64,000 nucleotides of DNA from Lunularia cruciata. Taxonomy: Eukaryota > Streptophyta > Marchantiopsida > Lunulariales > Lunulariaceae. The stretch's first letter is position 1. Each line of letters begins with the position of its first letter. The DNA is taken from assembly GCA_948567375.1 (NCBI GenBank), contig OX419760.1:4836001-4900000 (forward strand), in the 5' to 3' direction. The translations under genes and the position numbers were made by a program. The notes under the pieces were generated by a model that worked only from the letters and a program-made list of their open reading frames with translations, was not told the origin of the DNA and did no database searches. Shown here piece by piece: positions 11,262 through 23,420 of this stretch.

Positions 11262-13962
11262 CACAACATTTGTATCACCAAGGCTAGTTTGCTCGGACAT
11301 TGGAGTGGTAGTGTTGGTAGTCATAGTTATTTAAGTGGTTACTCATGGACTACTTGCTGATGGTCCAATTTCATGTTAGGCTACTGATCACATGGTAGGA
11401 CCTATCATCACTTGCATCGTTTGCACCATCAGATGTGTCATCAATGGCATCATTAGGGTTGGAGACCTACGTTGATTAGAGGGATATAACTTCAAAGTAC
11501 AACACTAGAGAGCTCACTTCTTTGATATTGAGCCTTTGAGTTCTTGGCTATGGTAGACATAGGCCGGTGAGCATCACCTTGAGTCTCTTAGCTAGAGTAG
11601 ATGTGGCTTGACTATAATGATTGCCTAGTTGTTGACATATTATTAAGTGAAGGATTGAATATCTACTTGATTTGAGTGTGATTTGAGTTGAAGAACAACT
11701 GATTACATCTGAGAAGTGACAATCAAGGGGAAATCAAGTGTAGGAACTGAGGGTATCTCCAAGCCTAGTTGATTGTTGGTACTTCAATTGTGGTTCAAAT
11801 TTCCTTGAGATTGATTGCTTGCAAAAGCTCTATCCAATTTAATACAAATTTTGTAGTGGAGCATATGGTGTGCAAAAGCACTAGCCACATTTCTAAGAAT
11901 GGAGTCAATTTGAGTTATTGAGTGTTCAATTTGAACCTAAAAGGTGAGATCAGATCGATCAGGTGTAAATTGAGCTTGAAGTTCAAATTGAAGGTGGAGT
12001 TGATCTCCAAATCCCATCTCCTTGAATGAGGGATTTGGAGATCCACATCTTTCCAATTTGGCTTGTAGGAATTGAGAGTGTTGGTGGTATCTCCAAGCCT
12101 AGCTGCTCATTGGTACTTCAATTGTGGTTCAAATTTCACTAAGAATGATCATGTGTAAAAGCTTTACATGATTTGATACAAATTTGCAATGGGGCATATA
12201 GTGTGCAAAAGCACTGGCCAAATTTTTGAGAATGGAATCAATTTGAGATATTGGGTGTTCAATTTGAGCCTTGAAGGTGTAATCAGATTGATCTTGTGCA
12301 AATTGAGCTTGAAGTTCAAAATTGAAGGTGGAGTTGATCTCCAATCCATCTCCTCAAATTAGGGATTTGGAGATTCCCATCTTTCCAATTTGGCTTGAGT
12401 GGAGATTTAGCAAAGGATTTGGCGGCCAACCAACTAGAGGAGTTACGTCAGATTTGGTGGAGACTGCCAACTATAGGAGAGTTTTTTCAAATTTAAAGGC
12501 TTTGAGGCATAGGGCTATGAGAGGCTATTAAGGCCTAGATGGGCCAGAAAGGTAGCTTGTTGACCTTAGGCTAGCTAGTTTAGATGAGTTTTGCTAGTCA
12601 TTGTCAGGTAAAATCTGCCCACCCTTCTAGATTGTGCGCAATAGAGTTTGAACCCCAAATCTTTGGTTCCTAGATTAGTGCCCTAGCAAACTGGTCCACC
12701 TTCCACTTGTAGTCATAATGATTATTCCATTGATACCTATACACATGTAGCTTTGGCTAGGAGAGCAAATTTTACTAGTAGATTGGCAATACCCACAAGT
12801 TATAACTCTAATCGCATTGGTGGATCTAGTGGAGGTGCACTAGTTGGAGATGGTGTTACTACAAGTGGGGATTACCAATATAGGAGGTGGTGTAGTATCA
12901 AGGTTTAACCTTATGGTGGAGTTCTTCCAATGCTCAATGTAGAACTACCCAAGAATGTGGACTAACAAGCTAAGGAGCTTGCAAGAGTTCTTGTGGAAGT
13001 TTGGAGGGAGCTTATGCAAGGCATACACTTGCATGAAACGGTTGATCAATTTCAATCAAGGAGTTACTAAGGTGCAAGTAGTCCAATTTTGGTATGGGAT
13101 CCTAGAGAGGAAGTTGCAATTTAGAGATGTGATGTTACATTGTTACATGCTATTTCATCTACTTTGGCAATGATCTTCAGTTTGGTTGAGTGCACTAAGC
13201 ATAACATGGTAGAGGAGAGAGTGGTGACATGTGAATTTGTTAGGGAGACCTCATCCATAGTTATTATTTCTTAAAGAGTGCAGTAGAGTACACTTTGCCA
13301 CGTTGGCTTCCAAGGACAAAGTGGACAACCTAGATCTTACAAAGTGAGTAGAAGGACTAGTGTAGCTAGACCTTACCTTCATTTTCATGTCAATAGTAGC
13401 TAGTGAGTGGTGGTGTTGCTTGTTGGACTTGTGGCGGACCTCACTACAAGAGAGAGTGCACTTAAGGCAGCAGACATGAAACTTCTACTGCATCATGGCC
13501 AGCATAGAGACATTTGCTATTGCTATTGCTGGAAATTAACTATTGCTACAGATTTGAACACTCTAGTGACCAATGATTTGACCTTCACCTAGAGTTATGG
13601 AGTGGTAGGTTTGCTATGGTAGGTGGCAGAGCAGATGTAGGTCATCTAGGACAAGGTGGTGGTAGAGGATCCATGCCTGGTAAGGGTGTAATACCTACGC
13701 TTACTTTTGATACAACCATGGCTATTTGGATTGAGCAATTGGAGTAGAGATTTGCTAGCATGGTCATAGCTCAAAGGAGATCAGATTTGGGTTTTGAGGC
13801 TTCTATCTCTTATGCTCATGATAGAGACATCTTGGACTTCATGTGTGGAGTAGTATAGGTAGATGCATCTACCATAGTGACTAGTAGTGCAATACATGCT
13901 CCAAAGCCTAGAGGAAAATCAACGGAGTTGGACCCAAAGAGAGGAGAGACTGGTAGACATGT
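11262..13962 (+). mobile_element. R2-family LTR retroelement, copy with gag relic
   Basis: This copy starts TGTCACAACATTTG at 11262 and contains the R2 landmarks also seen at 19717 and 49019 (TAGTGTTGGTAGTCA, GAGAGCTCACTTCTTTGAT, TTGAGTTCTTGGCTATG). From about 12780 to 13960 it parallels 50440-51310. There, frames such as MWTNKLRSLQEF and FWYGILERKL resemble a retrotransposon Gag core, with stops. Short direct duplication is also visible: the block with GAGGTGGAGTTGATCTCCAA.CC.ATCTCC occurs at 11991 and again at 12326, about 335 bp apart. No RT domain is present. The copy is cut at its right side by the family L insertion at 13967. Confidence 0.6.
12634..12700 (-). ncRNA. tRNA-like (SINE-type) sequence inside R2
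   Basis: On the minus strand an A-box-like segment (GTTTGCTAGGGCACTA) is followed, about 25 bp on, by GGGGTTCAAACTC, which fits the RNA polymerase III B box. This spacing fits a tRNA-derived SINE head or a degraded tRNA gene. The cloverleaf does not close well, and the SINE tail was not identified. The segment was not found in the R2 copy at 49 kb, so it may be a separate insertion. Confidence 0.3.
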
Positions 13963-13966
13963 AAGA

Positions 13967-14580
13967 TGTGACAACCTAACAAGTATCACTTTTACAATAA
14001 TTAGCAAGTAATAGTTTGTTCCCACAGAGATATGATTCAAAAATGGTCAAATACAAAGTAAAAGTAAAAAATCAATCCTTCTTGATTATATCTTTAATCT
14101 CTTGAGTAGAAACCACACTCAGATGAGAGTAATAAGTACTAGATTGCAGTCTTGTCAAAAATCAAAACACCCATAATCACAATTCATCAATCTCTTTCTA
14201 ATTCAACTTTGATTGTGATGATTTAGTTCTCCTAAAGAAGGCTACTTCACCTTGAAACCACTTTGCCTTGGAATTGTGTTCCACCCCTCCAATAAAGGCA
14301 CAACTTCCTTGAATGGAGTTGCTTCACATCAATGCAATGTTGCACTCACAATTGCACATGTATTCCTCATAGATTTGTCAAGTCATTACTTTGATTGCTA
14401 TCCACTCAAAATCAAACACACATAATGGAATTAGCAAAGCTGAATCTAACATCCAACAAGCTCACTAACTTGCAATTCAAATTTCTCTAAATACTCACAA
14501 ACACACATAGGATTGATACTCAAGATTAAGCTGAAATGACAAGCACATTACACCTTTGCTTTACTCAACCTTAGAATAAC
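13967..14580 (-). mobile_element. Family L LTR, antisense, outer part (split by insertion)
   Basis: TGTGACAACC starts the antisense 3' end of a family L LTR. Its order (TATCACTTTT, TTCCCACAGAGATA, TCTTTAATCTCTTGAGTAGAAACC, CTTGTCA, TCACAA) mirrors 18270 back to about 17650 on the opposite strand. At 14574 it stops and a sense-oriented family L copy begins. The rest of this antisense LTR resumes at 18278. It is non-coding here. Confidence 0.8.
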
Positions 14581-15049
14581 ATTGTTGAATAATCTGGTAC
14601 ACACATTTTTGTTTTTTTCTCAAATTTTGAAGAAGAAGTGTATAGAGAAGTTGAATTGCACTTGTATGGCTGAAGAAGGCAAAAAAAAGTGTCCTCGGGA
14701 TGAAACTCGAGGTATTGTGACTTTGGGTCATAAGCCAAGGTACTTGGAATTGCTTTGTCAGCATACAACCTGAAGTAAGGAGTCTTTGTATTGGGGGTGC
14801 TCAACCCAAGGTGTGATTTCTTGGTAGAAACTCGAATTGAAGAAAGACGGAGAAGGTGCGACTCTATAAAAACTGGGCTAAAGACAAAGCAATGACAAGC
14901 AATTTTCCATTGCCGTTAAGAAGTCGTCCTACAGGAGATTGTGGGAACGGAAGTAGAGTCAAAGACGCACTGGTGTGTCGAGAGGAAATCGAGAGAGTTA
15001 ATCCGAGAAGTAGGAAGAATAGTCCCTAGCCCAGAGTGAAAAGAGGAAG

Positions 15050-15844
15050 ATGGGAGGTGGGAAGAAGAACTCCAAATTTGCAATGAGAAATCATGCGATT
15101 CAGAGGTTAGATGTGATCGCAAGAATTGAGGTCTTGAGCAGGCTTTGGATCACATTCTTGGCATGGAATTGGAATGTTAGCTTTCTAGGGTTCATGATTG
15201 AGATCATCGAGAGTAAGTGTCTCGATGGCCGTGAGGAAGAAGGGAAGTGAGGAAATCCGGCTCGATGGATAGATTTGGATTGGAGGATAGTACTTGGGAG
15301 AGAAGCAGGCATAGAGCATGGTGCCACGTTCTTGGAGAAGGGAGAAGTAGCCGAAGAAACTGAAGAAGTGAGAGATGCTTTCTCTTCGAAGCGCACAAAG
15401 AATGGTTACAAAGTGGAGAGCTACAAGGATCCTGTCAAGAGAGGGATTGTGAGTGCTCTAATGGTAATCTTGAAGCCAGAGAGAACAACTTATGTGATGA
15501 AGCACCAAGTGGTGTTCTTCCATAAGATGTTTGCAGGAGAGCTAATTAATTGGGCAAAGTGTCTTCATGGGAGGACAAGACAGATGGTGTGGAATTTGCG
15601 GGACAAGTCGCCTCCACATTACATTGTGCCATTTGCAGCCCATTTCTATATGGGGCTGAACTTGCTCAATGCGGCGGAGCAAAATAAGATGGTGTCCCAT
15701 TTCCATCCCGACTTAAGAAGAGATGTCAATGCGGAGGAGCAGCAATACATTCTTCAGATTAGGAGCAGTGATGAGTACTACGCGCAGACAGAACAGAGTG
15801 TGCAGTTGGAGGTGAGCACTACAAAGTCGAAGAAGAGGAGTTGA
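15050..15844 (+). pseudogene. LTR-encoded conserved ORF, N-terminal domain (copy 1)
   Basis: The product is unknown. The frame starts at ATG 15050 and runs to TGA 15842-15844 with one internal stop (TGA 15248-15250), about 264 codons. Conserved blocks shared with 52823-53533 are IQRLDV.ARI.VL (about residues 16-28), WNWN.SF, GNPARWI, NGYKVESY (near 121-128), FFH.MFAG (near 160), NWAKC, TRQMV and FAAHFY..LNLL. The two copies have stops at different places, so both probably descend from an intact gene. The block with NWAKC recalls Gag-like or plant-mobile-domain proteins only loosely; I would not name it. It lies inside a solo LTR, upstream of charged coiled-coil frames. Confidence 0.6.
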
Positions 15845-17478
15845 CAAGGAGAAGAAGAAGTAGAGAAAACAAGACCTTGGAAGGCTAGAAGGGTGAACCC
15901 GAGGAAAGAACTGGTGGTAATTGTGTTGTCGGAAGAAGAATTGAAAGGAGAAGCCAAGTGCAAGTCCGAAGGTTCAAAGAGGGAGGAAGAACCTAAGTTC
16001 ACATTGCAAGGTGGAGACACATAGTGACAGCAACAATGGAGTGGAGATGAAATTGGTACCCAAAGAAGAGGAAGCCAAGATGGAGACAGAGGAGAAAAGT
16101 AACTCAAAACTGGAAGATGAAGTTCCAGAGCAAGAGGAGAAAAGAGTTCCAATTCAAAGGCGAGTTCGTTCCAGATGAAAGGCGAAGTGTGGAGCAAGGC
16201 CAAGTTAGGTAAGAGAAGAGGAGGATGGAAGTTTGGGGAGCAAAGAGTCTATACCTATAAGGCAATTGCGGCTTAGAAGGCGAGTGTCGAGTGAGGAAGA
16301 GGTGAAGAAGGAGATAAGTCCGCAAGTCAAAATGAATGCGAGTGAAGGAGTCAAGTATATGCGTGAGGTTGTGTGCTTATTGTTGGTGAAGTTAGAACAC
16401 CGGAAGAAGGAGATGCAATCAAAGTGTCATGAAGTGAAGACTGTATTGCAGGTGTTAGCTCAATTAGAAGAAGAGAACTTGGAATTAAAGAAGAGTATAA
16501 TTCAAGGTGAGGAGGAAAGGGAAGTACTACGAGTAGATGCAGTAGTACAAAATCAATTGATTGAGAATTTGAAGAGAGAAGCAAGGAGTAGAGAGGAACT
16601 CATAGAACATAGGGACATAGCGAGGGAAAGGCAAGTAGCTGAGTGGGAAATCTTGAAGCAGTAGTTTGCTAATTCGAGATTAGAAATTATCCATGCTATG
16701 GCAAGAGTAGAAGAGAAAGAGCAAGAGCTTGATAGAGTGATGGAGAGTGTAAAAGAGAAGAAGCAACTCTGGTAAAGAGAGTTGACAGTGAGATATAGAG
16801 AGGAAGAAAGGTTGAGAGAATTACTTTGCAATTAGGAGGAGAAGATTGTGTAGAAGGAGAAAGAGAAGGAAATTGTGAAAGCCGAGTTCGAAGTGGAATT
16901 GGCAATGTATAGAGAAGATTGGCTTGCAGATCAAAAACGAGAGAGGAAAATGAGATTGGAGCCATTAAAGGACATTGTGGTCAAGATGAATGCAATGATG
17001 AGTACAGAAGCCAACGTGCGCATTGAAAAAAAAGACTGCACAAGTTGAAGTTGTTGGTGTAGGAGACGAGGAGGAGAAATGTAAAGGATAAGGATTTGAA
17101 TGCCTTACTCATCGGTCTCAGAACTCATGTAGATAGAAAGATATTGGAAGTAGAAGACAATATCACAATTAGATTAGACTTAGTGAAATTAGAGATAGAT
17201 AAACTTCGGAAGGATGTAAGAGCAAAACCCGAAGTAGATAACATAGGAGTGTAGACGTCTTTGGAGTTACCATTGGAGATGTTGGAGAAGAGTGGGTCGG
17301 GAGATGAAGGTTTAGAAGGGTTACCCACTAGTGGAATTGCAGATCAGGAAAGAGAAGTGGTAGAATTAGTAGAGGAATTAGGAGTTGTGAAATCCAAGGA
17401 TAGAGTAGTAGTGAGTGAAGTTACTTTGGGATTGAGATTGGAAGCTGAAGTCAAGGTAGATATCGGATTGGATTAGTA
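15845..17478 (+). pseudogene. LTR-encoded charged coiled-coil region (copy 1)
   Basis: Downstream of the N-terminal frame, purine-rich sequence encodes Glu/Lys/Arg-rich heptad-like stretches in shifting frames. The best is 16233-16664 (VLAQLEEENLELKKS, then EREVLRVDAVVQNQLIENL). The last is about 17080-17478 (ILEVEDNITIRLDLVKLE, then MLEKSGSGDEGLEG and a tail VDIGLD before TAG). The tail matches copy A (54755-55114: EKSGSGDRELD, VDIGSG) and two antisense copies. The ancestral product was probably one long protein of some 800 residues, with an N-domain, a charged linker, a coiled coil and an acidic tail. Many stops make this copy dead. The function is unknown. Confidence 0.55.
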
Positions 17479-18277
17479 ACAGTTCTGAGATTTGAAGAGG
17501 CAGATATGAAGAGGCATATTGTCATTTTGGATCTACAGGTTAGAAGAGTTGTTGTAGAACGGTATAGTTGTTAGAACTGTTGTTTGCTTCACTATTTAAG
17601 AGTGGCATTCGTAGTCATATGTTGTTTGGTGCTCATTATTTCTGAGAATAGATAAAGCAAAGTGCTGTGAAGTAGTGCTTGTCGCTTGAGCTTGATTCCG
17701 AGTATTGACTCTGTGCTTGTGATTGTGAGTGTGTGGAGAAATTTGAAGTGCATGTTAGTGTGTTTGTTGGATGTTGGATTTCATAGCCTTGATCTTCATT
17801 CTATGTGTTCAATCTCGAGTGAAGTGCAATCGGAGCAATGCCTTGACAGATTTGAGAGAAATTGTAGTGTTGGTAGTATTCTACATTTGTGAGTGCAACG
17901 TGAAGTTGATGTGAAGCAATTTTGATCGAGGAAGTTGTGCATTCAATGGAGAGGTAGAACACAATTCTCAGGCAAAGTCATTTTGCAGTGAAGTGCCATT
18001 TTTGGGAGAGCTTGAATCATCACAATCAAGATTGTTTGGAAATATTTGATGGAATTGTGATTAAAGAGTGTTAATTTGTGACAAGACTACGAGTCAGTGG
18101 TTGTTAGTCTCTTCTAGGTGTAGTTGCTATCTGAGAGATTAAAGACGCAACCAAGAAGAACTACATTGTTATTGTTTGCTTTGTAATTGGAAATTTTTGG
18201 ATCGTATCTCTGTGGGAACAAACTTTACTTACCCGCTTATTGCAAAAGTGATATTTTCTGGGTTGTCACAAATAACA

Positions 18278-19715
18278 ACAACATTACAAATGACTCCTTT
18301 AAATAGGTAGAGCACTTGATAATTATCTAACAACATACCATTTCCTAACAATTTCTAGATCCAAAATGGCAACCCACTTCTGCATATCTGTCTATTCAAA
18401 TCTCAAATTGGTTATGAATCCAATCCAGTGTCTACCTCAACTTTGGTTTCTAAAATTGAGGTAAATTCAATCACTTCTCCTTCTATGCATTTATCTAACA
18501 CTACTACTTCCTCCACTATTTCTATTACTTCTTCAGTCTAAACTGAAATTGGAATCTAATGGCTAATCTATCTACATTCTAATTCTCTAACCCAAATCTC
18601 TCCTAATGTTTCAATCAACTCACCCACAAACACTTGCAATCTACTTCACTTACTTTTCATCTAATTTCCTTCTTCCCTTTACTCCAAAGCTCATCTAACT
18701 CTCTTCTAGCTAAATCAAATCTGAGATAGACATTGTCTCCTATCTCCAATATCTTCCTATCTACATGATCTCTCAAGAAAATTGAAGATTGTTCAAGTTG
18801 ACATCCTTCACCTTCTTCTTTCTTGTCTCCTGTACCAACAGTCTCAACTCATGCAATCTTGCTTCCTCCAATTGAACTTCAGCCATAGTATTAAGCATTG
18901 CTTTTACTCTCATGATCACTTTAGTTTCCATCTTTGACTAACTCTTCCTTTCTTTTTCTCTCTCTACTTGCAACTCCTCTTAATACATTTGCAACTCCCT
19001 GTCAAACTCTACTTTCAATGCTTCCTTCTCCTTCACATATTGAGCAAGTTGAGCTTCCACGCTTTTGATCAACCAACCCTCTCAATCTTTCTTCTTCTTG
19101 ACTTCTCACTATCAATTCACATTGCCAAGCTTGATCTTTCTTTGCCGCCTTTGACTTTAAGGTCTCCAACTCATGCTCCATTACTATAGCTATGGCCTTC
19201 AAATGTATGACTTAAACTTGTGATTCATCAACTTCCACCTGCAATTTCTGAGTCAACATATTTTGCTCCTCATTTCTTTAGATTTCCTTTCAATCTCTTC
19301 ACCTTGCTTCCCAAACTCTTCATGTAGATTATCAAAATTCTTCTTCCAAAGTACTACATCCACCCAAAGTACTTTGGATTTTTCTTCTCCTTAGGTTAAC
19401 TTCTTCTTTAACTCCAAGATCTCTTCACTCCAATATCTCACTACTTGTAGCTCATCCTTTACTTTAGGATGATCTTTCTTCAGCTTTGCATTCAACTTCT
19501 ACAATTGAAATAGCAACAGATATACAATCTTTGACAAGTACGCTATCCTACCAACAAGCTCTACTTTGGTATTGTCCTCATACTCAGCTTCAACATGCTC
19601 TTCTTCTATTGGTGCCTTACCCCAAAGTCTTGACCTTCTCACCTTCACAATAACTTCTTCCAAGCTTTCTTTATCTTCCTCAGCTTTACTCTCCTTACTC
19701 GGTCCTGTAGGCTAT
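18278..19715 (-). mobile_element. Family L LTR, antisense, inner part with coiled-coil relic
   Basis: This continues the antisense LTR that broke at 14574. Positions 18278-18375 mirror the beginning of the non-coding quarter (AGATCCAAAATGGCA against TGTCATTTTGGATCT). From there to about 19700 the minus strand carries the coiled-coil region, including VMEHELETLKSKAAKKDQAW (19002-19180), which matches EQELDSLKKSAAVKDQAW near 54366-54419 in copy A. The N-terminal domain is missing, so the copy is cut where R2 begins at about 19717. Stops are frequent. Confidence 0.7.
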
Positions 19716-19716
19716 C

Positions 19717-20320
19717 ATGCTATTTGTAGCATCACACCAAGATTGCTTGAACTCTTGAGTAATAGTGTTGGTAGTCAAGAGTATTTTGATAGTTACTCTA
19801 TGAATACTTGTTAATGGTCAGATTTCATGTTTGGGGTATTGACTACATGGTAAGGCCCACCAAAACTTGCACCATTTGCACCATCACATGTGCCATCAAT
19901 GAGGCCATTAGGGTTGGAGACCAAGGGGGTATATTCAAAGTGCAGCTCTAGAGAGCTCACTTCTTTGATGTTGAGCCTTTGAGTCCTTGGCTATGGTTGG
20001 CAAAGGCCGAAGAGCATCGCTTGGATTCTCTTAGCTAGAGTGGGTGTGTCTTCACTATAATCAATGCCTTGTTGTTGGCAGATTATTGAGTGCCAAATCA
20101 AGTATTGATTTGACTGAGTGCAATCACATGAGAGAAGTCAGGTTAGGGGGATATAGAGTGCAAAAACTGAGGGTGTTCGTGGTATCTCCAAGCCTAGTTG
20201 ATCATTGGTAGGTCGATCAAGGTTCAAATTTTCCCTAGGAGTGATTGCGTGCAAAAGATCTTTGAATTGATGCAAATTTGGTAGTGAGGTAGATGGTGTG
20301 TGGAAATGCTTTCATATTGC
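19717..20320 (+). mobile_element. R2-family LTR fragment, copy b
   Basis: The copy begins TGTAGCATCACACC and follows the R2 order: TAGTGTTGGTAGTCA, GATTTCATGTTTGGGGTA, TTGCACCATTTGCACC, GAGAGCTCACTTCTTTGATG, TGTGTCTTCACTATAATCAATGCC. It compares closely with 49019-49630. It is non-coding. Confidence 0.6.
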
Positions 20321-22380
20321 GGTCTGTGTAGCCCATGAAAAAGTAAATTGGTGTGGTTTATCTCCGTTAAGATGGAGTAGGTTGAGATAAATCCCACAGA
20401 TTAGATGTTGCCATGTGAACTATATATATATATAGTTCGCCACATGAATTATGTTCTTGTCTTCTTTGAGGGCTCTTACGTATATATGTGGTGGAGAGGT
20501 GAGAGGAAAATGTGTGTTTTAGTTGAAGAATCTCGAGGAGGAGGAGGACGTTGGGAGTGAAAGTTGTAGAAGAGCACAAGTGTAAGAGCATTGGTGGAGG
20601 AATTTGAGCATGCAATGTCCCATGCTCCCAATCTACTACTCCCAAATCCTTTTCTTATCAGGCTTCAGATTCTACACCGTGACGGTTTACGGGATTGGAT
20701 GGTGAGACATTTTGGGACACTATTCACGGAGTCGATGATAGAAAACCCAAATCCTATCATCCTTTTGGTGCTAACTTACAAGCAAGCCTAGGACTTAACA
20801 ATATATATGCTCCTATAGTTGGGAAACACCTGAATTTTTGCTCATGAGCTTCAAGGTAGAATTATGGGGTCCCCTTGTCAAAAGGTGAAGAGCTAAGACA
20901 AAATTGCAAGAGATTGGGTTCCAAGAGGAGAAGTTGGGCGTTTTTGGACAATGGAGGGAGTTTGGGAAGGGCATTTGAGAAAGAAAGACCACGGTTAGAA
21001 AGAGGAACAGTCAGGCTACAATTTAGAGACTAGATTTGAGTGATTTGAATCAAGTCTCTAGAAGATATGATTGATTTAGTCAAGAGGAATAAAATTCATA
21101 CCCAAGAGCAGAAAATAGGTTATTCATAGAGCTTCAGAGACATCTTCATGATCTGTAAATTAGGTTGGTGATCTGATAGAGTGCTTGTAATGAAAAGCTC
21201 AAGAAATTTTAGATTATTATCACTCTCAAATCAGATCTGGCCAATTGAAGTTGGAGCTTTGGAATGTGAGGAGTTGGAGATTACATTCTAATTAGGTTTG
21301 AAGATATGGTCACTCTCCAAGTTGTGATTCTAGATACCTTATGAAAATTTCCAATCTTGTTTTTGGTTAGATTTTGCATCTCTATGCAAAGGTTTCATGT
21401 GAATTCTTCAAATAGAGAATTAGAGGTCTTGGATCAAGTATACCTAGGTTTGCAAAACTCACAATTTAGCCCAGCTTAGGAATTGATCCACTTTTAGGGA
21501 TTGGGGTTGGATTACACTACAAAAATTAGTAGGAGTTTAGACAAGGACACAAAAAACTACTGTGAAAATTTTGGTTGGCTCTAGGTCTATGGAGAGTGAG
21601 GTATGATGCAAAACATTATGTTGCAAATATTGTCATAAGCTCAATAGATCAATTTTATCTTTAATCTTGATTGGATGTTAATTCTTTTATCTTGTGACTA
21701 TGATTAAGGGTTCTAGGTTGCCAAAGTGTTTGTGAGGATCAATTGTTCTTCTAAATCAGAAATCTAGGAAGGAATCTGGAAACCAAGAGCAAACCCTAAA
21801 ATAGGGATTTCAAAATTAGGGTGAAAGTTGCAAAACCTGGCCAAATTTGAGAGCTTGTCAAGAGAGCTATAGTGATCTGATTGAGGCCTATTTTAAATTA
21901 TTGGAAAGCTTATCTCACAGGCTGTCTTTTGAATCTTAGAACACTTGAATCCAGGCTATAAAGAAAAAGTTATGTTCATATAAGATGCATAGAGTTTTCC
22001 CCATCAAGAAGATATAGGAATTTTCCACTTGGAGTAGAAATTGTTGAAATCTAACGTCCTGATTGGATAAGACTTGGAGTACAGGTTGAAATGAGCTTGA
22101 TGACAAAGCAAGAAGACTTTGGAGCTCATATTTGACAAAAGCAAAGAGAGTTTGACCATATTCTTTTGGTTGGATCCTCTCTATGCTTGCATGCTTGTTT
22201 GTATGCCCAATTAGCTTGCATTGATGTCCAAGCATTGTGCTTAGGTTTTTTCTTTCCAGGAGTGTTGTTTATTTCTCCTTGGTAATGCTTGAAGTGATGA
22301 CCAGCAGACCAAGAGTGCATGTTGTGATGACAGGTTAGGTTGCTCGTCACTACCCATCCCGATAGCAAGAATATTAATTA
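20321..22380 (+). mobile_element. R3 repeat, copy 2 (non-coding)
   Basis: From about 20600 it parallels 9870-11261 (see copy 1). A perfect 22-bp palindrome of a TATA run flanked by GAAC/GTTC lies at 20416-20437, and a purine-rich GAGGAGGAGGA stretch at about 20535. Near 22150-22340 a block (TTGGATCCTCTC.ATGC, CCAAGAGTGCATGTTGTGATG, AGGTTAGGTTGCTC) recurs at 37800-38000, and partly near 49765. No reading frame has a recognisable domain. Confidence 0.4.
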
Positions 22381-22835
22381 AAAGAAAGGAGGGCTTTGGC
22401 GGTTGGGTCACACACATGTTCAATTAAGCAGTTCCAACCTCTGATCTATAGTCTCCATAGCTAGGCACCTTGTGTGTTCCCAGAGAGAGAGAAAGAAAAG
22501 TATGACAACATTGGCCAAATTTTGTTGAGAAGACATTCAATTTTGAGCAATGGTGTTTGTTTTGAGCTCAAGAGGTGAAAGCAAGACCAATTTGGTGGAG
22601 ATTGGAACCTATCCCCATAAATTTGTGATTTGGAGAACCTCATGTTTTCAATTTACTTGAGTGGAAAGTTAATGGAAGATTTGGTGGTTAGTCAACTTTA
22701 GGGGATTTATGTCAAATTTAAATCAGATTTTGGTTAGAGTTTACATCAGATTTTTGGCTCGAGTTAGAGGAGCTTGGCCAAATTTGGAGAACTTTAGCCA
22801 GATTTAGAGAGGGTTTGAAGTGGCAAGAAGATGTT
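22381..22835 (+). mobile_element. R2-like fragment
   Basis: The part with TTGGCCAAATTTTGTTGAGAAG and GAGCTCAAGAGGTGAAAGCA matches 49630-49700, and the part near 22660-22700 resembles 12400-12450. It is non-coding and is cut at 22836 by a G-family LTR fragment. Confidence 0.4.
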
Positions 22836-23420
22836 TCTACATTATTCATGATTAGCTAAAGTTAGTCATAGCTAAGATAGAAGGGACCTTACTTTAGAGG
22901 AAGTGGAAAAGATGAGCACCACTATTTTGGATCCTAGTGTGTTGAATTGGTATTATTCCTAGGTTTGGCTTTGAGGAAAGAGTTGAGAACTCTTGGGCCC
23001 GAAGCCTTTTTGTTTTGGATTCTTCTATAGTCCAAGGATAGCCCATGTGAAGGAATCTTTGACTTAGGGGTTGGGTCAAGATAAGATCACATGCTTAGTG
23101 GAATATGCCCATATGGATGGATATTACGTTATACTTTTTGACTTTACTTGAATTTTAGCCTAGTAACTTGAGTTACTCCAATAATTAGTAACTTTGGTGC
23201 AACTAGTTCACAAGTATATAAACAAGGGGTGAGGAAGTACTCATCATCCTTTAATTTGCAACTATCTCTCTCATTGAGTTCTTTAGTGAGCAATATCTTG
23301 AGTATTGGAATGTTAGCCTTGGAGGAGTATGATGGAGTTGGGGTTCTTTGCTTTCTTAGTCCATGGTGCGCTGCCATAATAGCCATCAGAGGTTCATCTT
23401 GAGTGAGAGACAGGCCGGCT
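22836..23420 (+). mobile_element. G-family LTR, sense, 5'-truncated
   Basis: Read on the plus strand, this is the reverse complement of most of the LTR at 23817-24486. Both contain GTGAAGGAATC.TTGACTTAG.G, CCAAGGATAG.CCATGTGAAG and a TTGGAGGAGTATGATGGAG segment. It ends GGCCGGCTCACA, the LTR terminus also seen at 51331. About 110 bp of its start are missing. Together with 23817-24486 it makes an inverted pair of LTRs about 400 bp apart. Confidence 0.7.

Larger units (their letters stand above)
14582..18270 (+). mobile_element. Solo giant LTR of family L, 3.7 kb, nested
   Basis: This sense copy starts TTGTTGAATAATCTGG and ends GGGTTGTCACA. The 7-bp sequence AATAACA lies directly on both sides (14575-14581 and 18271-18277), which fits a target duplication. 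It interrupts an antisense LTR of the same family. No primer site, RT or gag follows it, so it is a solo LTR. Its first part shares the order TGGTACACACATTTTTG with 52255, where the same sequence is the left end of an LTR leading to a primer site and gag. It carries a decayed reading frame (15050-17478) and, at 17520-18270, the non-coding 3' quarter that all family copies share. Confidence 0.7.

Noticed and set aside
15100-16965. Minus-strand frames over the family L ORF (for example 15778-16203, 16696-16965)
   Set aside because: Shadows of the purine-rich coding strand; Ser/Leu/Pro-rich and without family resemblance.
17520-18270. A 0.75-kb LTR as the complete terminal repeat of family L
   Set aside because: Taken at first as the LTR because it is present in every copy, but three independent copies share a further-left end (TTGTTG or TTGTGG) with flanking duplications, and the primer site follows only one of them; the longer unit explains more.
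13967-18270. DNA transposon with 600-bp terminal inverted repeats
   Set aside because: The inverted ends are two family L LTRs in opposite orientation, one nested in the other; the 7-bp duplication borders the inner copy only.
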